64,000 nucleotides of DNA. It comes from Mariprofundus sp. (lineage in GTDB: Bacteria; Pseudomonadota; Zetaproteobacteria; Mariprofundales; Mariprofundaceae). Shown here piece by piece: positions 1 through 11,767 of the stretch (positions are counted from its first letter, which is position 1; each line of letters opens with the position of its first letter). A program made the translations under genes and the position numbers. Where the stretch lies: NCBI GenBank assembly GCA_021772775.1, contig JAJFLH010000034.1, forward strand, positions 110,566 to 174,565, given 5' to 3'. The notes beneath the pieces are model-generated. The model had not been told where the DNA came from, did no database searches, and was given only the letters and a program-made list of their open reading frames with translations.

Positions 1-755
1 CCCGGATAAGGTTCAGATGGAATCAACGCATCAGGCACAGTTTCAAGTGCTGTATTGAAATCCAGCATCAATGGAATAATTGGATGCGCGTAAGGGGTGG
101 TGGTCAGTTCCACTTTGCCTGACTCAACCAAACGCCTGTGCATGGATGGAATTTCCGACAATAGCGAAGCAATCAAGGTCAGCAGATCGCGGCGATCCTG
201 ATAGGTAAAACCTGTCTCTTTCTCAATCAGACGACGGGCAACAAAATTACTTTGGCGCACTGTTTCGCCCAGCCATGCCAAGTGATACCAGGTGACCAGA
301 TCAGAGTAGAAGCTGTCACCCAAATATTCGACCGCTTCGTTATTCTTGGCATGTTCAGCCATATTCCATAAACGCGAGAAAGCAGGATAACGATGCAGAT
401 TACGCTCGTGATTCAGTCGAAAACATGATTCCAACAGATAAGCATGGTCTTGCTGCTGTAAATATCCTGATTTATGTGCCAGCGCAGCCAGCAGAGGGTC
501 ATTCAGATCATTTTGAGTACCATTGAGATAATCGCGCAGGTGTTCTGCATAATCTTCAATTTGGGCTACCAACGACGGCACATAGTTAATCACCGCTTTA
601 GCCGCAGGCATCTGATCTAATATTTCAGCCATATCTGTATAATCTTTCATCGCATGTAGATAGACCCAGGGCAGGTGATATCGACCTGTATCAGCTTCGC
701 AATAAAACGGCTGATGCATATGCCAATAAAAGATAACGGATAATGGTTTAGTCAT
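1..755 (-). CDS. Glycoside hydrolase family 57 protein, N-terminal part (cut by window edge)
   Basis: The reading frame starts at 755 and stays open to the left edge, giving about 251 residues of a longer protein. The N-terminus contains YWHMHQPFY, the first conserved strand motif of GH57 alpha-glucan hydrolases and transferases, followed by GRYHLPWVYLHAMKDY, also typical. Position 755 is chosen because a GAGGT ribosome-binding site lies a few bases upstream. GH57 enzymes act on alpha-1,4 or alpha-1,6 glucans (amylase, 4-alpha-glucanotransferase or branching activity). The gene lies downstream of glgC on the same strand, which supports a role in glycogen turnover. The catalytic residues lie in the missing part, so the exact reaction cannot be assigned. 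Confidence 0.85.
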   Translation of the reverse strand, partial: MTKPLSVIFYWHMHQPFYCEADTGRYHLPWVYLHAMKDYTDMAEILDQMPAAKAVINYVPSLVAQIEDYAEHLRDYLNGTQNDLNDPLLAALAHKSGYLQQQDHAYLLESCFRLNHERNLHRYPAFSRLWNMAEHAKNNEAVEYLGDSFYSDLVTWYHLAWLGETVRQSNFVARRLIEKETGFTYQDRRDLLTLIASLLSEIPSMHRRLVESGKVELTTTPYAHPIIPLMLDFNTALETVPDALIPSEPYP

Positions 756-800
756 TGTGATACCTCAATATATGTAAAAACAGTAAAGGGGATAAAACTA

Positions 801-826
801 TTTAGGGCTGTAAAAACAGCCCTAAA
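801..826 (-). terminator. Hairpin between glgC and the GH57 gene
   Basis: A perfect 10-bp inverted repeat (TTTAGGGCTG and its complement) with a 6-base loop sits 22 bases after the glgC stop. On the minus strand it is followed by a short T-rich stretch (TAGTTTTATC). It is probably a weak or attenuating terminator, because the GH57 gene continues on the same strand. Confidence 0.55.
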
Positions 827-847
827 TGATTGATCATGTGAAGTAAT

Positions 848-3869
<3,022 letters not shown>

Positions 3870-3919
3870 TAACCTGTCAAATAATCTCACAATAGATTGA
3901 TTTAGAAGCGAGGCAACAC

Positions 3920-6115
3920 ATGGACAAACCTATTTTATCACCTGAAGCCTGGGCTATTATTGAAGCCCGCAGCCATGATCCATTTGCCTGGCTGGGTGTG
4001 CATGAACATGCCAATGGCGGTGTTATTGTACGTACCCTTCAACCGCAAGCTGAGAAAATGTGGTTGATACCTAAGGGTGGCAGAGCTCAGGCTATGACAC
4101 GCATAGAAGGCACGGATATTTTTGAGAAGCACTGGAAAGGTGGTAACTTTGATAAAAGCTATCGCTTCCGCATCGAAAATGCCGAAGGGCATCGCTGGGA
4201 AAAGGATGATGCCTATCGTTTTGGCCCAATCCTCGGCGAAATGGATCTCCACCTGATTGGTGAGGGTAATCACTTTGAGAAATACCGCATCATGGGCGCG
4301 CATCTGCGCCAGCATGAAGGCGTTTCAGGCATTGGTTTTTCCGTCTGGGCTCCAGCTGCATCGCGTGTATCGGTTATTGGTAACTTCAACCACTGGAATG
4401 GCTGTGAACATCAGATGCGTGTGCGCGGTTCATCCGGCATCTGGGAAATTTTCATTCCTGAACTGTGTGAAGGTGAAGTCTATAAGTTTGAGATTCGCTC
4501 CGAGCATGGCGAAGTATTTGAAAAAACTGATCCCTACGCTCAGCAGATGGAACTGCGCCCTGCTACAGCCAGTGTGGTTCACAACAGCAAAGCCTACGAA
4601 TGGGGTGATGCTGATTGGGTAGCGAACCGCGCCGTCAAACAGGCCGCAGACAAACCGATGAGCATTTATGAAGTACATCCCGGCTCATGGCGTCGCAACA
4701 GCGATGAAGATGGTGACTACCTCAGCTACCAGGAACTGGCTCATCAGCTGGTCGAATACTGTCAATGGATGGGGTATACCCATATCGAACTGATGCCGAT
4801 CACAGAGCATCCATTTGATGGCTCATGGGGTTATCAGACAGTCGGTTATTTTGCCCCGACCAGTCGCTTCGGCACACCCGATGATTTCCGTTATTTCATG
4901 GATTACTGCCATCAGAATGATATCGGTGTATTCCTTGATTGGGTACCTGCTCATTTCCCTAAAGATGCCCACGGCCTGGCGCGCTTCGATGGCACACCTC
5001 TGTATGAACATGCTGACCCGCGTCTAGGTGAACATAAAGATTGGGGCACCTATATTTTCAACTTTGGCCGCAATGAGGTGCGTAACTTCCTGATTGCTTC
5101 AGCTCTGTTCTGGTTGGATGAATATCATATTGATGGCCTGCGTGTTGATGCAGTGGCATCGATGTTATATCTGGATTATTCGCGAGAAGCCGATGAGTGG
5201 GTACCGAACAAATATGGTGGTCGTGAAAACCTGGAAGCGGTTGAATTCCTCAAACAGTTCAACTGTCTGGTGCATGAACGCTTTCCGGGTGCAGTCACCA
5301 TGGCTGAGGAATCAACCTCATGGCCAATGGTCTCACGCCCCACTTATCTCGGAGGCTTAGGCTTCACCATGAAATGGAATATGGGTTGGATGAACGACAC
5401 TCTCTCCTATTTCGAAGAAGATCCCATTCATCGTGCTTATCATCACCATGCACTCACCTTCTCTCTGGTCTATGCATTCACTGAGAACTTCATCCTTCCA
5501 TTTTCGCATGATGAAGTGGTACATGGTAAAGGCTCCATGCCTGAAAAAATGCCTGGCGATGACTGGCAGAAATTTGCCAATCAACGCCTACTCTATGCCT
5601 TCATGTATGCTCATCCGGGTAAAAAACTGCAATTTAATGGTTTGGAGTTTGGTCAGTGGCCGGAATGGAATTTTGATGCATCATTAAGTTGGGATCAGTC
5701 CAACTTCATGCCGCATCGTGGCCTGCAACTGATGATGCGTGATATGAACCATCTCTATAAAGATGAACCTGCTCTACATGAAGTCGATTTTGATCCAGCT
5801 GGTTTCCAATGGATCGACTGCAACGATGCTGAACAGTCTATTCTCAGCTTCATCCGCCGCGATAAAAATGGTAGTCCTATTGTAGTTGCATTGAATCTGA
5901 CTCCTGTTCCACGTCACAATTATCGCCTTGGTGCTCCAGTGCCAGGTCGTTATCAGGAAGTATTAAATACTGATTCAGAACTCTATGGCGGCTCCAACAT
6001 CGGCAATAGCGGTGGCGTTACTGCTGATAGCCAAGCCTGGATGGATCAACCTCACTCGATAAGCATCAGCCTACCGCCACTCTCCTGTGTGATTTTGCGT
6101 CCTGACGCTAAATAG
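3920..6115 (+). CDS. glgB: 1,4-alpha-glucan branching enzyme
   Basis: A 731-residue GH13 enzyme that cuts alpha-1,4 glucan chains and re-attaches them as alpha-1,6 branches during glycogen synthesis. The N-terminal third holds CBM48-type beta-sandwich sequence (for example [20 protein letters not shown] near residue 140). The barrel carries the catalytic residues in family order: D410 in [11 protein letters not shown]463 in MAEEST and D531 in SHDEVVHGK. These positions lie close to those of E. coli GlgB (405, 458, 526). A GAGG box precedes the ATG. It follows pgm by 50 bp and is probably cotranscribed with it. No glgA (synthase) is in the window. Confidence 0.97.
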   Translation: MDKPILSPEAWAIIEARSHDPFAWLGVHEHANGGVIVRTLQPQAEKMWLIPKGGRAQAMTRIEGTDIFEKHWKGGNFDKSYRFRIENAEGHRWEKDDAYRFGPILGEMDLHLIGEGNHFEKYRIMGAHLRQHEGVSGIGFSVWAPAASRVSVIGNFNHWNGCEHQMRVRGSSGIWEIFIPELCEGEVYKFEIRSEHGEVFEKTDPYAQQMELRPATASVVHNSKAYEWGDADWVANRAVKQAADKPMSIYEVHPGSWRRNSDEDGDYLSYQELAHQLVEYCQWMGYTHIELMPITEHPFDGSWGYQTVGYFAPTSRFGTPDDFRYFMDYCHQNDIGVFLDWVPAHFPKDAHGLARFDGTPLYEHADPRLGEHKDWGTYIFNFGRNEVRNFLIASALFWLDEYHIDGLRVDAVASMLYLDYSREADEWVPNKYGGRENLEAVEFLKQFNCLVHERFPGAVTMAEESTSWPMVSRPTYLGGLGFTMKWNMGWMNDTLSYFEEDPIHRAYHHHALTFSLVYAFTENFILPFSHDEVVHGKGSMPEKMPGDDWQKFANQRLLYAFMYAHPGKKLQFNGLEFGQWPEWNFDASLSWDQSNFMPHRGLQLMMRDMNHLYKDEPALHEVDFDPAGFQWIDCNDAEQSILSFIRRDKNGSPIVVALNLTPVPRHNYRLGAPVPGRYQEVLNTDSELYGGSNIGNSGGVTADSQAWMDQPHSISISLPPLSCVILRPDAK

Positions 6116-6132
6116 AGACACATCACTGACAT

Positions 6133-6170
6133 CCGGTGATTGAGCCTTGTAACAAAGGTTCAATCACTGG
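6133..6170 (+). terminator. Long hairpin after glgB
   Basis: A 16-bp stem with two G-T pairs and a 6-base loop starts 18 bases after the glgB stop. There is no downstream T-run, so intrinsic termination is uncertain; the stem could also protect the 3' end of the pgm-glgB message. Confidence 0.5.
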
Positions 6171-6336
6171 CTAAGTCGGTATCGAAAGCAACCATTCCAT
6201 TCAATCATTCAATATAAACTTCATACAGGTGCATCAATGATGCTCCATTTTTCACGTCTGAATTCACTCCGTCAGCAAACATCAATCCGAATATCTCATG
6301 CTGTTATAACTACGAAGAATATGTAGTAATTGTAAA

Positions 6337-6990
6337 ATGAAGCGTAATAGCAATGATATCAGCATGACAACCCCAAACCAGAGTGTTGGCCCCAATATTG
6401 TCTTACGGGCGATAAACCGCATATTTTGTCGTGGCTGGCATCGTCTATCACACCACGAACATCAGCTGCCTGATGGGCCGGTCATTCTGGTTGGTAATCA
6501 CCTGTGTGGATTAGATCCATTGCTAATTCAGGCAACCGTCAATCGCCCTCTCTCTTTCCTGATGGCGCGGGAATATTATCAAAAAATGTGGTACGCACGT
6601 CGAGGCTTTGACATGGTCGGTGCAATAGCTGTTAATCCAGGTGGTGCCAATCGGCAAGCCCTACGCCAAGCCATTGATGTGGTGCGTTCTGGCAATGCCC
6701 TCTGTCTGTTCCCGGAAGGTGCAGCCAACCCGCCTATTCCACTACATCGTATCATGCCCGGTGCTGCCCTGATCGCGCGCGAAAGTGGTGCACCTATTAT
6801 TCCATTCCGTGTATCGGGTGTATGGCCCTTTGATCATGTGAATTTATGGCGTTCCTTTTACCGTCGCAGCAGAGCCAAAATCATCGTTGGAGAGCCCATC
6901 TATCTGGACGAAGGAATGAAGGGAAAACAGGGCCTGCGTGATGACACCCATACAATCCGACATGCCATTCTCAAACTGGGCAAAAGTTAA
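6337..6990 (+). CDS. PlsC-family 1-acyl-glycerol-3-phosphate acyltransferase-like protein
   Basis: A 217-residue lysophospholipid-type acyltransferase. The catalytic HX4D motif is NHLCGLD (H55, D60) and the substrate-binding FPEG is at about 125-128, with the family spacing. PVILVGNH before the HX4D box is typical. Such enzymes acylate lysophosphatidate or related glycerol phosphates at the inner membrane; the exact acceptor cannot be read from sequence. No clear ribosome-binding site precedes the ATG at 6337, and an in-frame ATG 9 codons later (start of MTTPNQS) is equally possible. It sits alone, 221 bp after glgB. Confidence 0.85.
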   Translation: MKRNSNDISMTTPNQSVGPNIVLRAINRIFCRGWHRLSHHEHQLPDGPVILVGNHLCGLDPLLIQATVNRPLSFLMAREYYQKMWYARRGFDMVGAIAVNPGGANRQALRQAIDVVRSGNALCLFPEGAANPPIPLHRIMPGAALIARESGAPIIPFRVSGVWPFDHVNLWRSFYRRSRAKIIVGEPIYLDEGMKGKQGLRDDTHTIRHAILKLGKS

Positions 6991-7075
6991 TAGCTTATCC
7001 CTATTACTTAACAACGCTTTAGCCAATTGCTACTGTAGACAATGGTAAGGATAATAAGAAACCTTTCAATACACT

Positions 7076-7134
7076 GTTTATTAAAGACTTTTTCTTAATT
7101 CTTTGTTTATTATCTATTGCGTTAGATAATAAAC
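7076..7134. repeat. AT-rich 59-bp repeat, copy 1, ending in a 12-bp palindrome
   Basis: This 59-bp unit is about 80% identical to the unit at 7250-7308. Each starts with GTTTATTAA and ends with perfect 12-bp arms (GTTTATTATCTA and its complement) around a 6-base spacer; here the arms are 7105-7116 and 7123-7134. This copy is non-coding. A further isolated GTTTATTA lies at 7150-7157. Confidence 0.85.
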
Positions 7135-7249
7135 TTTATCCTAACTACTGTTTATTAGTTACATCTCTACTAATGATTTATGCCTAACTTAGGAGTTGAC
7201 TACACACAGCAAAGAACAAGGAAGATAACAAACTTCTTACCAACATATT

Positions 7250-7308
7250 GTTTATTAAGAACTTTTATTTCTTCCTCTGTTTATTATCTACCACCTTAGA
7301 TAATAAAC
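7250..7308. repeat. AT-rich 59-bp repeat, copy 2, overlapping the 3' end of the ATPase-domain gene
   Basis: Second copy of the 59-bp unit. The palindrome arms are 7279-7290 and 7297-7308. Here the palindrome is coding: it specifies LLSKVVDNK near the C-terminus of the protein ending at 7265. The spacing from first GTTTATTA to palindrome (29 bases) is the same in both copies. Confidence 0.85.
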
Positions 7309-8332
7309 CTTGCTCATAGCTATCATCTTCACCCCCTGACAGCCGGTAGACAGTATTACGTTTACCATGAGTGTCATCAGCTACCAGCAACCCTTGTCCT
7401 ACCCAGCGCTTTAATAGTTTTGATGCTTTTAATGTATCAACACTCGCGATTGCCCGGAGTTCTCTGTTAGCTATCGATCCATTCTTCTCAATCCAATCAT
7501 AAACCTGATCCCATACAGGTGGCTGCTCTTCATTAAGTAACCATACATTGATTGAATCAGCAGGCGCTAATGGCGGTGATGAGAAATAGATAGGAGGATA
7601 CAGTCCTGTTGCCTTCATCGCAGCGAACATCATGCGAACCCCCTCACCAGCATCAATGTTAGGGGGATCTGGAAACTCCCTTATATTTGTCGCAATCAAT
7701 TGGTTGCGCGATTTTGACCCTAAAGTCTGAATGTTTTTCGTAGTGATCCCACCAATAAACAATCCAGGGCTTCTAACCTCTATTCGATTGTCAAAAATAT
7801 AGACATGAATATCCTGATTAATGTGGTAATCACGATGGATGACGGCATTGGTGATAACTTCACGGATTACTCGTACAGGATAACGGTGAACTGTTTCAAA
7901 TCCGGAACGAGCCATGGTTAATCCTGTTGCAATCTCATTCACCACATATTCATATGCATCTGCGATCTGTTGTATCAAAGGCCCGCTTATCGTTTTCGGA
8001 GTTTTAAGGAGGTTTGGTGTATCTCCATATTCAATCGTCATCCCCGAATAATGGAAGATTCGAATGGTTGCTTTTCTTGCCAAAAGACCAGCTGGATCAT
8101 CGGCAAAAAGAAGAACCGCAGCACGCAATGGACGCACGACACCATTATCTAATTTAGCCAGTCCGATCCTGCGCATACGGTCTTCGATATCTCCTGATGA
8201 AATAGCACGTGATCTGCAATATTGCTTCCAGCTATCTGTCTCCAATAAATCAAAGTCAACATCAACCAGTTCAGTTTCTGCGCTAATCATTCCGCGCAGA
8301 TAAGATAGGTCATTGATCTCTGTAGCAGTCAT
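7265..8332 (-). CDS. C-terminal part of an AlbA_2/ATP-binding (Schlafen-like, RecG-C-like) regulator, separated by an in-frame stop
   Basis: A 355-residue frame with the GHKL-like ATP-binding module found in proteins annotated as ATP-binding or RecG C-terminal-like: EVITNAVIHRDYHINQ, IYIFDNRIEVRSPG-type strand (VYIFDNRIEVRSPGLF) and a glycine-rich GEGVRMM. A winged-helix-like C-terminus (VYDWIEKNGSIANREL) probably binds DNA. The ATG at 8332 directly follows the amber codon that ends the 138-residue AlbA_2 part, in the same frame, so both are probably one ancestral gene of about 494 codons. If expressed, it would need re-initiation at TAGATG or readthrough. Substrate and role are unknown; relatives often sit near mobile or defence genes. 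Confidence 0.7.
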   Translation of the reverse strand: MTATEINDLSYLRGMISAETELVDVDFDLLETDSWKQYCRSRAISSGDIEDRMRRIGLAKLDNGVVRPLRAAVLLFADDPAGLLARKATIRIFHYSGMTIEYGDTPNLLKTPKTISGPLIQQIADAYEYVVNEIATGLTMARSGFETVHRYPVRVIREVITNAVIHRDYHINQDIHVYIFDNRIEVRSPGLFIGGITTKNIQTLGSKSRNQLIATNIREFPDPPNIDAGEGVRMMFAAMKATGLYPPIYFSSPPLAPADSINVWLLNEEQPPVWDQVYDWIEKNGSIANRELRAIASVDTLKASKLLKRWVGQGLLVADDTHGKRNTVYRLSGGEDDSYEQGLLSKVVDNKQRKK

Positions 8333-8749
8333 CTATCGATTACTACGCTCCATACGCTTCCATGTTCCACTTTCAAACACTGAATGGACCTTTGTGCTTT
8401 TTGTGACTTGTACTGCAAGCAGAGTCCCTTCCTCACCATTCGATTTTTGATACGGCAACTCTGACCACTGAATTCCTGTTATTGGAGGCATAACTTGTAC
8501 ATCCATTTTGCGTTTTAGTTCATCGATAGCTTCTTTATTTTCCTCGATACCAAAAAGGCGATCCCCTCCCTCTGCTTTATCATAATCTTCCATACCCAGG
8601 ACAAGTATTCCGCCATCGGTATTAGCAAAAGCCGATATGGCAATCAGTGCTTTCCGTACAACACTTGATGAAACTCGCTTTGTCTCAAATCCTATTGATT
8701 CATCCATGCCACATAGTTGTTGAACAAGTTTTTGGTTAGATTCAGGCAT
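8333..8749 (-). CDS. N-terminal AlbA_2 DNA-binding domain part of the interrupted regulator
   Basis: A 138-residue frame. ESIGFETKRVSS, ALIAISAFANTDGGILVLG and the end SGTWKRMERSNR match the AlbA_2 (Schlafen AlbA) domain, a putative nucleic-acid-binding module. Family members run on without a break into an ATP-binding domain; here TAG (8335-8333) stops the frame right after RSNR. The start at 8749 has AGGAG upstream and overlaps the stop of the preceding small gene by 8 bases, suggesting translational coupling. The longer in-frame start at 8845 would overlap the neighbour by over 100 bases and is less likely. Confidence 0.7.
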   Translation of the reverse strand: MPESNQKLVQQLCGMDESIGFETKRVSSSVVRKALIAISAFANTDGGILVLGMEDYDKAEGGDRLFGIEENKEAIDELKRKMDVQVMPPITGIQWSELPYQKSNGEEGTLLAVQVTKSTKVHSVFESGTWKRMERSNR

Positions 8750-8993
8750 TGTTATACTCCTGATACTTAGATTTCCGGCTACGCTTGGGTACTTTGGCTG
8801 CATGCTCGACTTCAATGCTTTCAAATAAAGCCGAGACTGGCTCATCGGTTGGATCTTGCTGGATCAGTTCGCCACGAACTCCCTTAAGCCGATCCAGTTC
8901 TTTCAAGAAAATTTTCGTCTGCTCCATAATCACATCGGCATAAATACAAAGTGATTCGATACGCCAGCTCATTTGGTGTTGCTCAAGCATCAC
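8742..8993 (-). CDS. Small hypothetical protein upstream of the AlbA_2 regulator
   Basis: An 82-83 residue, mostly helical, charged protein with a basic segment near the end (KVPKRSRKSKYQEY). I do not recognise the family. It is supported as a gene by tight packing: its start (GTG 8993 or ATG 8990) lies 2-5 bases after the M24 peptidase stop with AAAGG next to it, and its TGA overlaps the ATG of the AlbA_2 frame. It may be a partner or accessory subunit of that regulator; this is inference from position only. Confidence 0.6.
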   Translation of the reverse strand: MMLEQHQMSWRIESLCIYADVIMEQTKIFLKELDRLKGVRGELIQQDPTDEPVSALFESIEVEHAAKVPKRSRKSKYQEYNNA

Positions 8994-8995
8994 CT

Positions 8996-10126
8996 TTACG
9001 CGATTTCTAACTTGCGTTTGTATTTGGTGAGATTATCGCAGCCGCCATCACGGACAATGACCATATCTTCCAGACGTACACCACCTAAACCGGGGTAATA
9101 GAGACCCGGCTCAACCGTCACGACCTGATTGGCTTTGAGAATATTGCTGCGTACGGAGATGCTTGGCGCTTCATGTATCTGCAGGCCGACACCGTGACCA
9201 GTGCCGTGAAAAAAACCGGTCTGCTTGCCACGTATCATTTTTGTCGGGTACCCCTGCTTGTCAAAATGATCGGTAATACTCTGATGAATCACAATACCAT
9301 CGACACCTGCTGCCACCATCGAGAGACCGATATCCTGACCTTCTCGCACCGTCTGATAGAGGCGCTTCACCTCAGGAGTGGCTTTACCTTTCACATAGGT
9401 TCGTGTCATATCGCCCCAATAACCGGTAGACAATACCCTAGGGAATATATCGATGATGATGGGTTGATGGGCACGAATAAAACCCTCTCCAATATTGTGT
9501 GGATCAGCACCCTCTTTGCCACACGCCACAATCGTGTGAGCTGGCATCGCCCCACGGCCAATCAAAAAAGTTTCAATAACCCGCCGTACATCGGCTGACT
9601 TTACTTTTTTACCCGACTCAGGATCGCGTAAAATACCATCATCACCAATGCCACATGCAGCCAGATATGCTTCTCCCTGCTGCATCGATTGGCGCGTTAA
9701 ACGCTCAGATTGAGCCAAACAGCGAAGTTCATACTCTGATTTCACTGCCCTGTCTGGGAAAAAAGCGCCTTCGGTCGCATTTACTTCAAAACCCCAGCTT
9801 CGCAGTTGTTCGGCATAAGACAGAGGAAAATCACCCGGCACCATGAGTTGATCAATATTACGATCTTTCAAAAAACTCGCCGCAATACCAGCCAAACCAC
9901 GATAAGAGTGCGATTCAGCTAACACACGCCATGATGTATCCAGATGCGATTCATCGAATTTCGAACCTTTTTCAGCTCGCCCCACCTCAAGCGGTGAAAA
10001 CAGGCCATGCCAGCGCCCTTCAATCTCTATGGCTATAAAAGCATCGGGTACAAACATCCCACTGGCATAGAGCATATCGGCATTGTGTTCTGAATCGGCA
10101 ATAATAAGTCGTGCTACTTGTTTCAT
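8996..10126 (-). CDS. M24-family metallopeptidase (Xaa-Pro aminopeptidase-like)
   Basis: A 376-residue pita-bread-fold protein. The C-terminal half carries the five metal ligands of M24 enzymes in order: D in IIIDIFPRV, D in WGDMTRTYV, H in GTGHGVGLQIHE, E in TVEPGLYYPG and E in VRLEDMVIV. The N-terminal half is a creatinase-like domain of low conservation. It would remove N-terminal residues from peptides, often before proline, in the cytosol; the exact specificity is unknown. Its ATG overlaps the stop of the YihY gene (TAATG), so the two are cotranscribed. Confidence 0.88.
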   Translation of the reverse strand: MKQVARLIIADSEHNADMLYASGMFVPDAFIAIEIEGRWHGLFSPLEVGRAEKGSKFDESHLDTSWRVLAESHSYRGLAGIAASFLKDRNIDQLMVPGDFPLSYAEQLRSWGFEVNATEGAFFPDRAVKSEYELRCLAQSERLTRQSMQQGEAYLAACGIGDDGILRDPESGKKVKSADVRRVIETFLIGRGAMPAHTIVACGKEGADPHNIGEGFIRAHQPIIIDIFPRVLSTGYWGDMTRTYVKGKATPEVKRLYQTVREGQDIGLSMVAAGVDGIVIHQSITDHFDKQGYPTKMIRGKQTGFFHGTGHGVGLQIHEAPSISVRSNILKANQVVTVEPGLYYPGLGGVRLEDMVIVRDGGCDNLTKYKRKLEIA

Positions 10127-11502
10127 TATGAGTCGTATCCTTTTAACACTTCATCGAGTGCATCATCTTTTTCTTCCTGACGCTGCATAAACTCACGCAT
10201 ATTCATGCGGCTCAACACATCAGTCCGCTCCCGCTCAATACGGAAGTAGATACCTGCCAACTGCCTGCCCAAAGAGCTCTCCTGCCAACTATCCGGCACA
10301 TCCATAGCTATATCATTCAGATTCTGGAAAATATCATCCAAATTCATCTTATCGACATCAAAACCGGGTAACCAGCCAGCCTCTTCTCGATGTGAGACGG
10401 TAGAACGCAACAAACCATCCTCACACAAACGATCCAGCCACTCCTGCAAAATATTATTAGGAACATCTGTCTCTTCAATCAGTTCATTCAGTTTCAGCGT
10501 ATTGCCGGCATGCTGTGCTTGCACAGCTCTCAATAACACCAAATGTGAAAAAAACTGTCGAACTCCAGGCTTTTGAAAACTGCTATTCTGCCTGTGGGAC
10601 TGCTCCGGATGCTGCAAACAGAATGCAATTTCAGAGCCCAGTAACACAATCACCCAAGCCAGATAGATCCACAGCAAGAAGATAGGCAATGTAGAAAGTG
10701 CACCATAAAGGCGTTCATAATCGGCAATCTCGGTCACATAAAAGGCGAAGCCAATTTTCGTCCATTCAAACAGAGCGCCGGCAATCAAACCTCCAACTGC
10801 AGCATAACGAAACGGTACCGTTGTATTGGGTAAAACATAATAGAGACAAGCCATTGCCATTGATGACATCAGCCATGGCACCAAAAAAGGAGCTTCGGAG
10901 ATATAAGATGCACCTTCCGCCACCTCTTTGAGCACGGGAAGTGCTGTGAAATAAGATGTGATACTAATCGACGCACCAATCAATATAGGGGTTAGCGTTA
11001 ACGTCGCCCAAAAAACAATAAATTTCGACAACCAGGCACGTGCTCGCGTGATGCGCCAAATATCATTAAATGCCTCTTCAACGGTATTCAATAGCGCAGT
11101 GGCAACAAACAACAGACCTATAATACCAAACACGGAAAGTGTGGTGGTCTCCTCAGCCACAGTACCCAAATAATCCTGCACAACTTGCTGGCTTGTGGGT
11201 AACATATATTCTAACAAAGCATTGCTGACGCTACCTGCCATATCTTCAAACGCCTGAAAACTGGTGAATACTGAAAAACCAAGCACTACCATCGGTACAA
11301 TCGCCAACAACGAAGCATAAGCCAAGGCCGATGCACGTTGAATACATTGATCCGCAATAAAACGAAAGATGACCCGAACAAAGAAACGAAGCAGGTGTAC
11401 GGTATGTCGATAGAGTGCAGGAAGGCTGGCAATATCGGCTACATCCATAGCCAATATCTGGCTAAACTTAAATGTCGCTGAGGATTTGGGGGACTTATCC
11501 AT
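10126..11502 (-). CDS. YihY family inner-membrane protein
   Basis: A 458-residue protein of the YihY/virulence factor BrkB family (once misnamed RNase BN). Family motifs RASALAYASLLAIVPM and GALSTLPIFLLWIYLAWVIVLLG are present, and about six membrane helices span residues 35-290. A soluble C-terminal tail of about 160 residues follows, with a winged-helix-like stretch (LNELIEETDVPNNILQEWLD), the long form seen in many proteobacteria. The molecular function of the family is not settled. It overlaps the M24 peptidase by one base and heads the minus-strand group 11502-7265. Confidence 0.88.
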   Translation of the reverse strand: MDKSPKSSATFKFSQILAMDVADIASLPALYRHTVHLLRFFVRVIFRFIADQCIQRASALAYASLLAIVPMVVLGFSVFTSFQAFEDMAGSVSNALLEYMLPTSQQVVQDYLGTVAEETTTLSVFGIIGLLFVATALLNTVEEAFNDIWRITRARAWLSKFIVFWATLTLTPILIGASISITSYFTALPVLKEVAEGASYISEAPFLVPWLMSSMAMACLYYVLPNTTVPFRYAAVGGLIAGALFEWTKIGFAFYVTEIADYERLYGALSTLPIFLLWIYLAWVIVLLGSEIAFCLQHPEQSHRQNSSFQKPGVRQFFSHLVLLRAVQAQHAGNTLKLNELIEETDVPNNILQEWLDRLCEDGLLRSTVSHREEAGWLPGFDVDKMNLDDIFQNLNDIAMDVPDSWQESSLGRQLAGIYFRIERERTDVLSRMNMREFMQRQEEKDDALDEVLKGYDS

Positions 11503-11603
11503 GACTACAGCTTAACGGGCACCGTTGGTCTGTAAAGCACAGTCAAAAAAGTGATGCAAAGTAAAACAAAGCACCTACACGAAGTGGTAAAAATAAAACC
11601 TTC

Positions 11604-11756
11604 ATGTTGCAAAAGCGCTTCATAATAAAACAGCTAAAAGTATTAAATCGCCCTCACCTTGAATTATTCTTGAAGGAGTGTGAGTGGAGGTTTAATCTGG
11701 CTTCATCAAAAGAACAGCTTGTTGACCTAAAAAAGCTGCTCAAAGAATTTTATTAG
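11604..11756 (+). pseudogene. IS1595-family transposase, C-terminal remnant (50 codons)
   Basis: A 50-codon frame ends in LFLKECEWRFN followed by LVDLKKLLKEFY, the C-terminal signature of IS1595-family transposases (IS1016-like group). The DDE catalytic core and zinc-binding N-terminus are absent, so it is a 5'-truncated relic. GTGTCAGCCCC at 11757-11767, just after the stop, looks like the element's right terminal inverted repeat (it reads GGGGCTGACAC inward). No matching left end is visible within the gap. Identification rests on recalled family motifs. Confidence 0.55.
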
Positions 11757-11767
11757 GTGTCAGCCCC
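11757..11767. mobile_element. Putative right terminal repeat of the IS1595-type remnant
   Basis: The sequence GTGTCAGCCCC directly follows the transposase-remnant stop codon. It begins GGGG when read from the outside inward, as IS1595 ends commonly do. No second end is found nearby. Confidence 0.4.
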
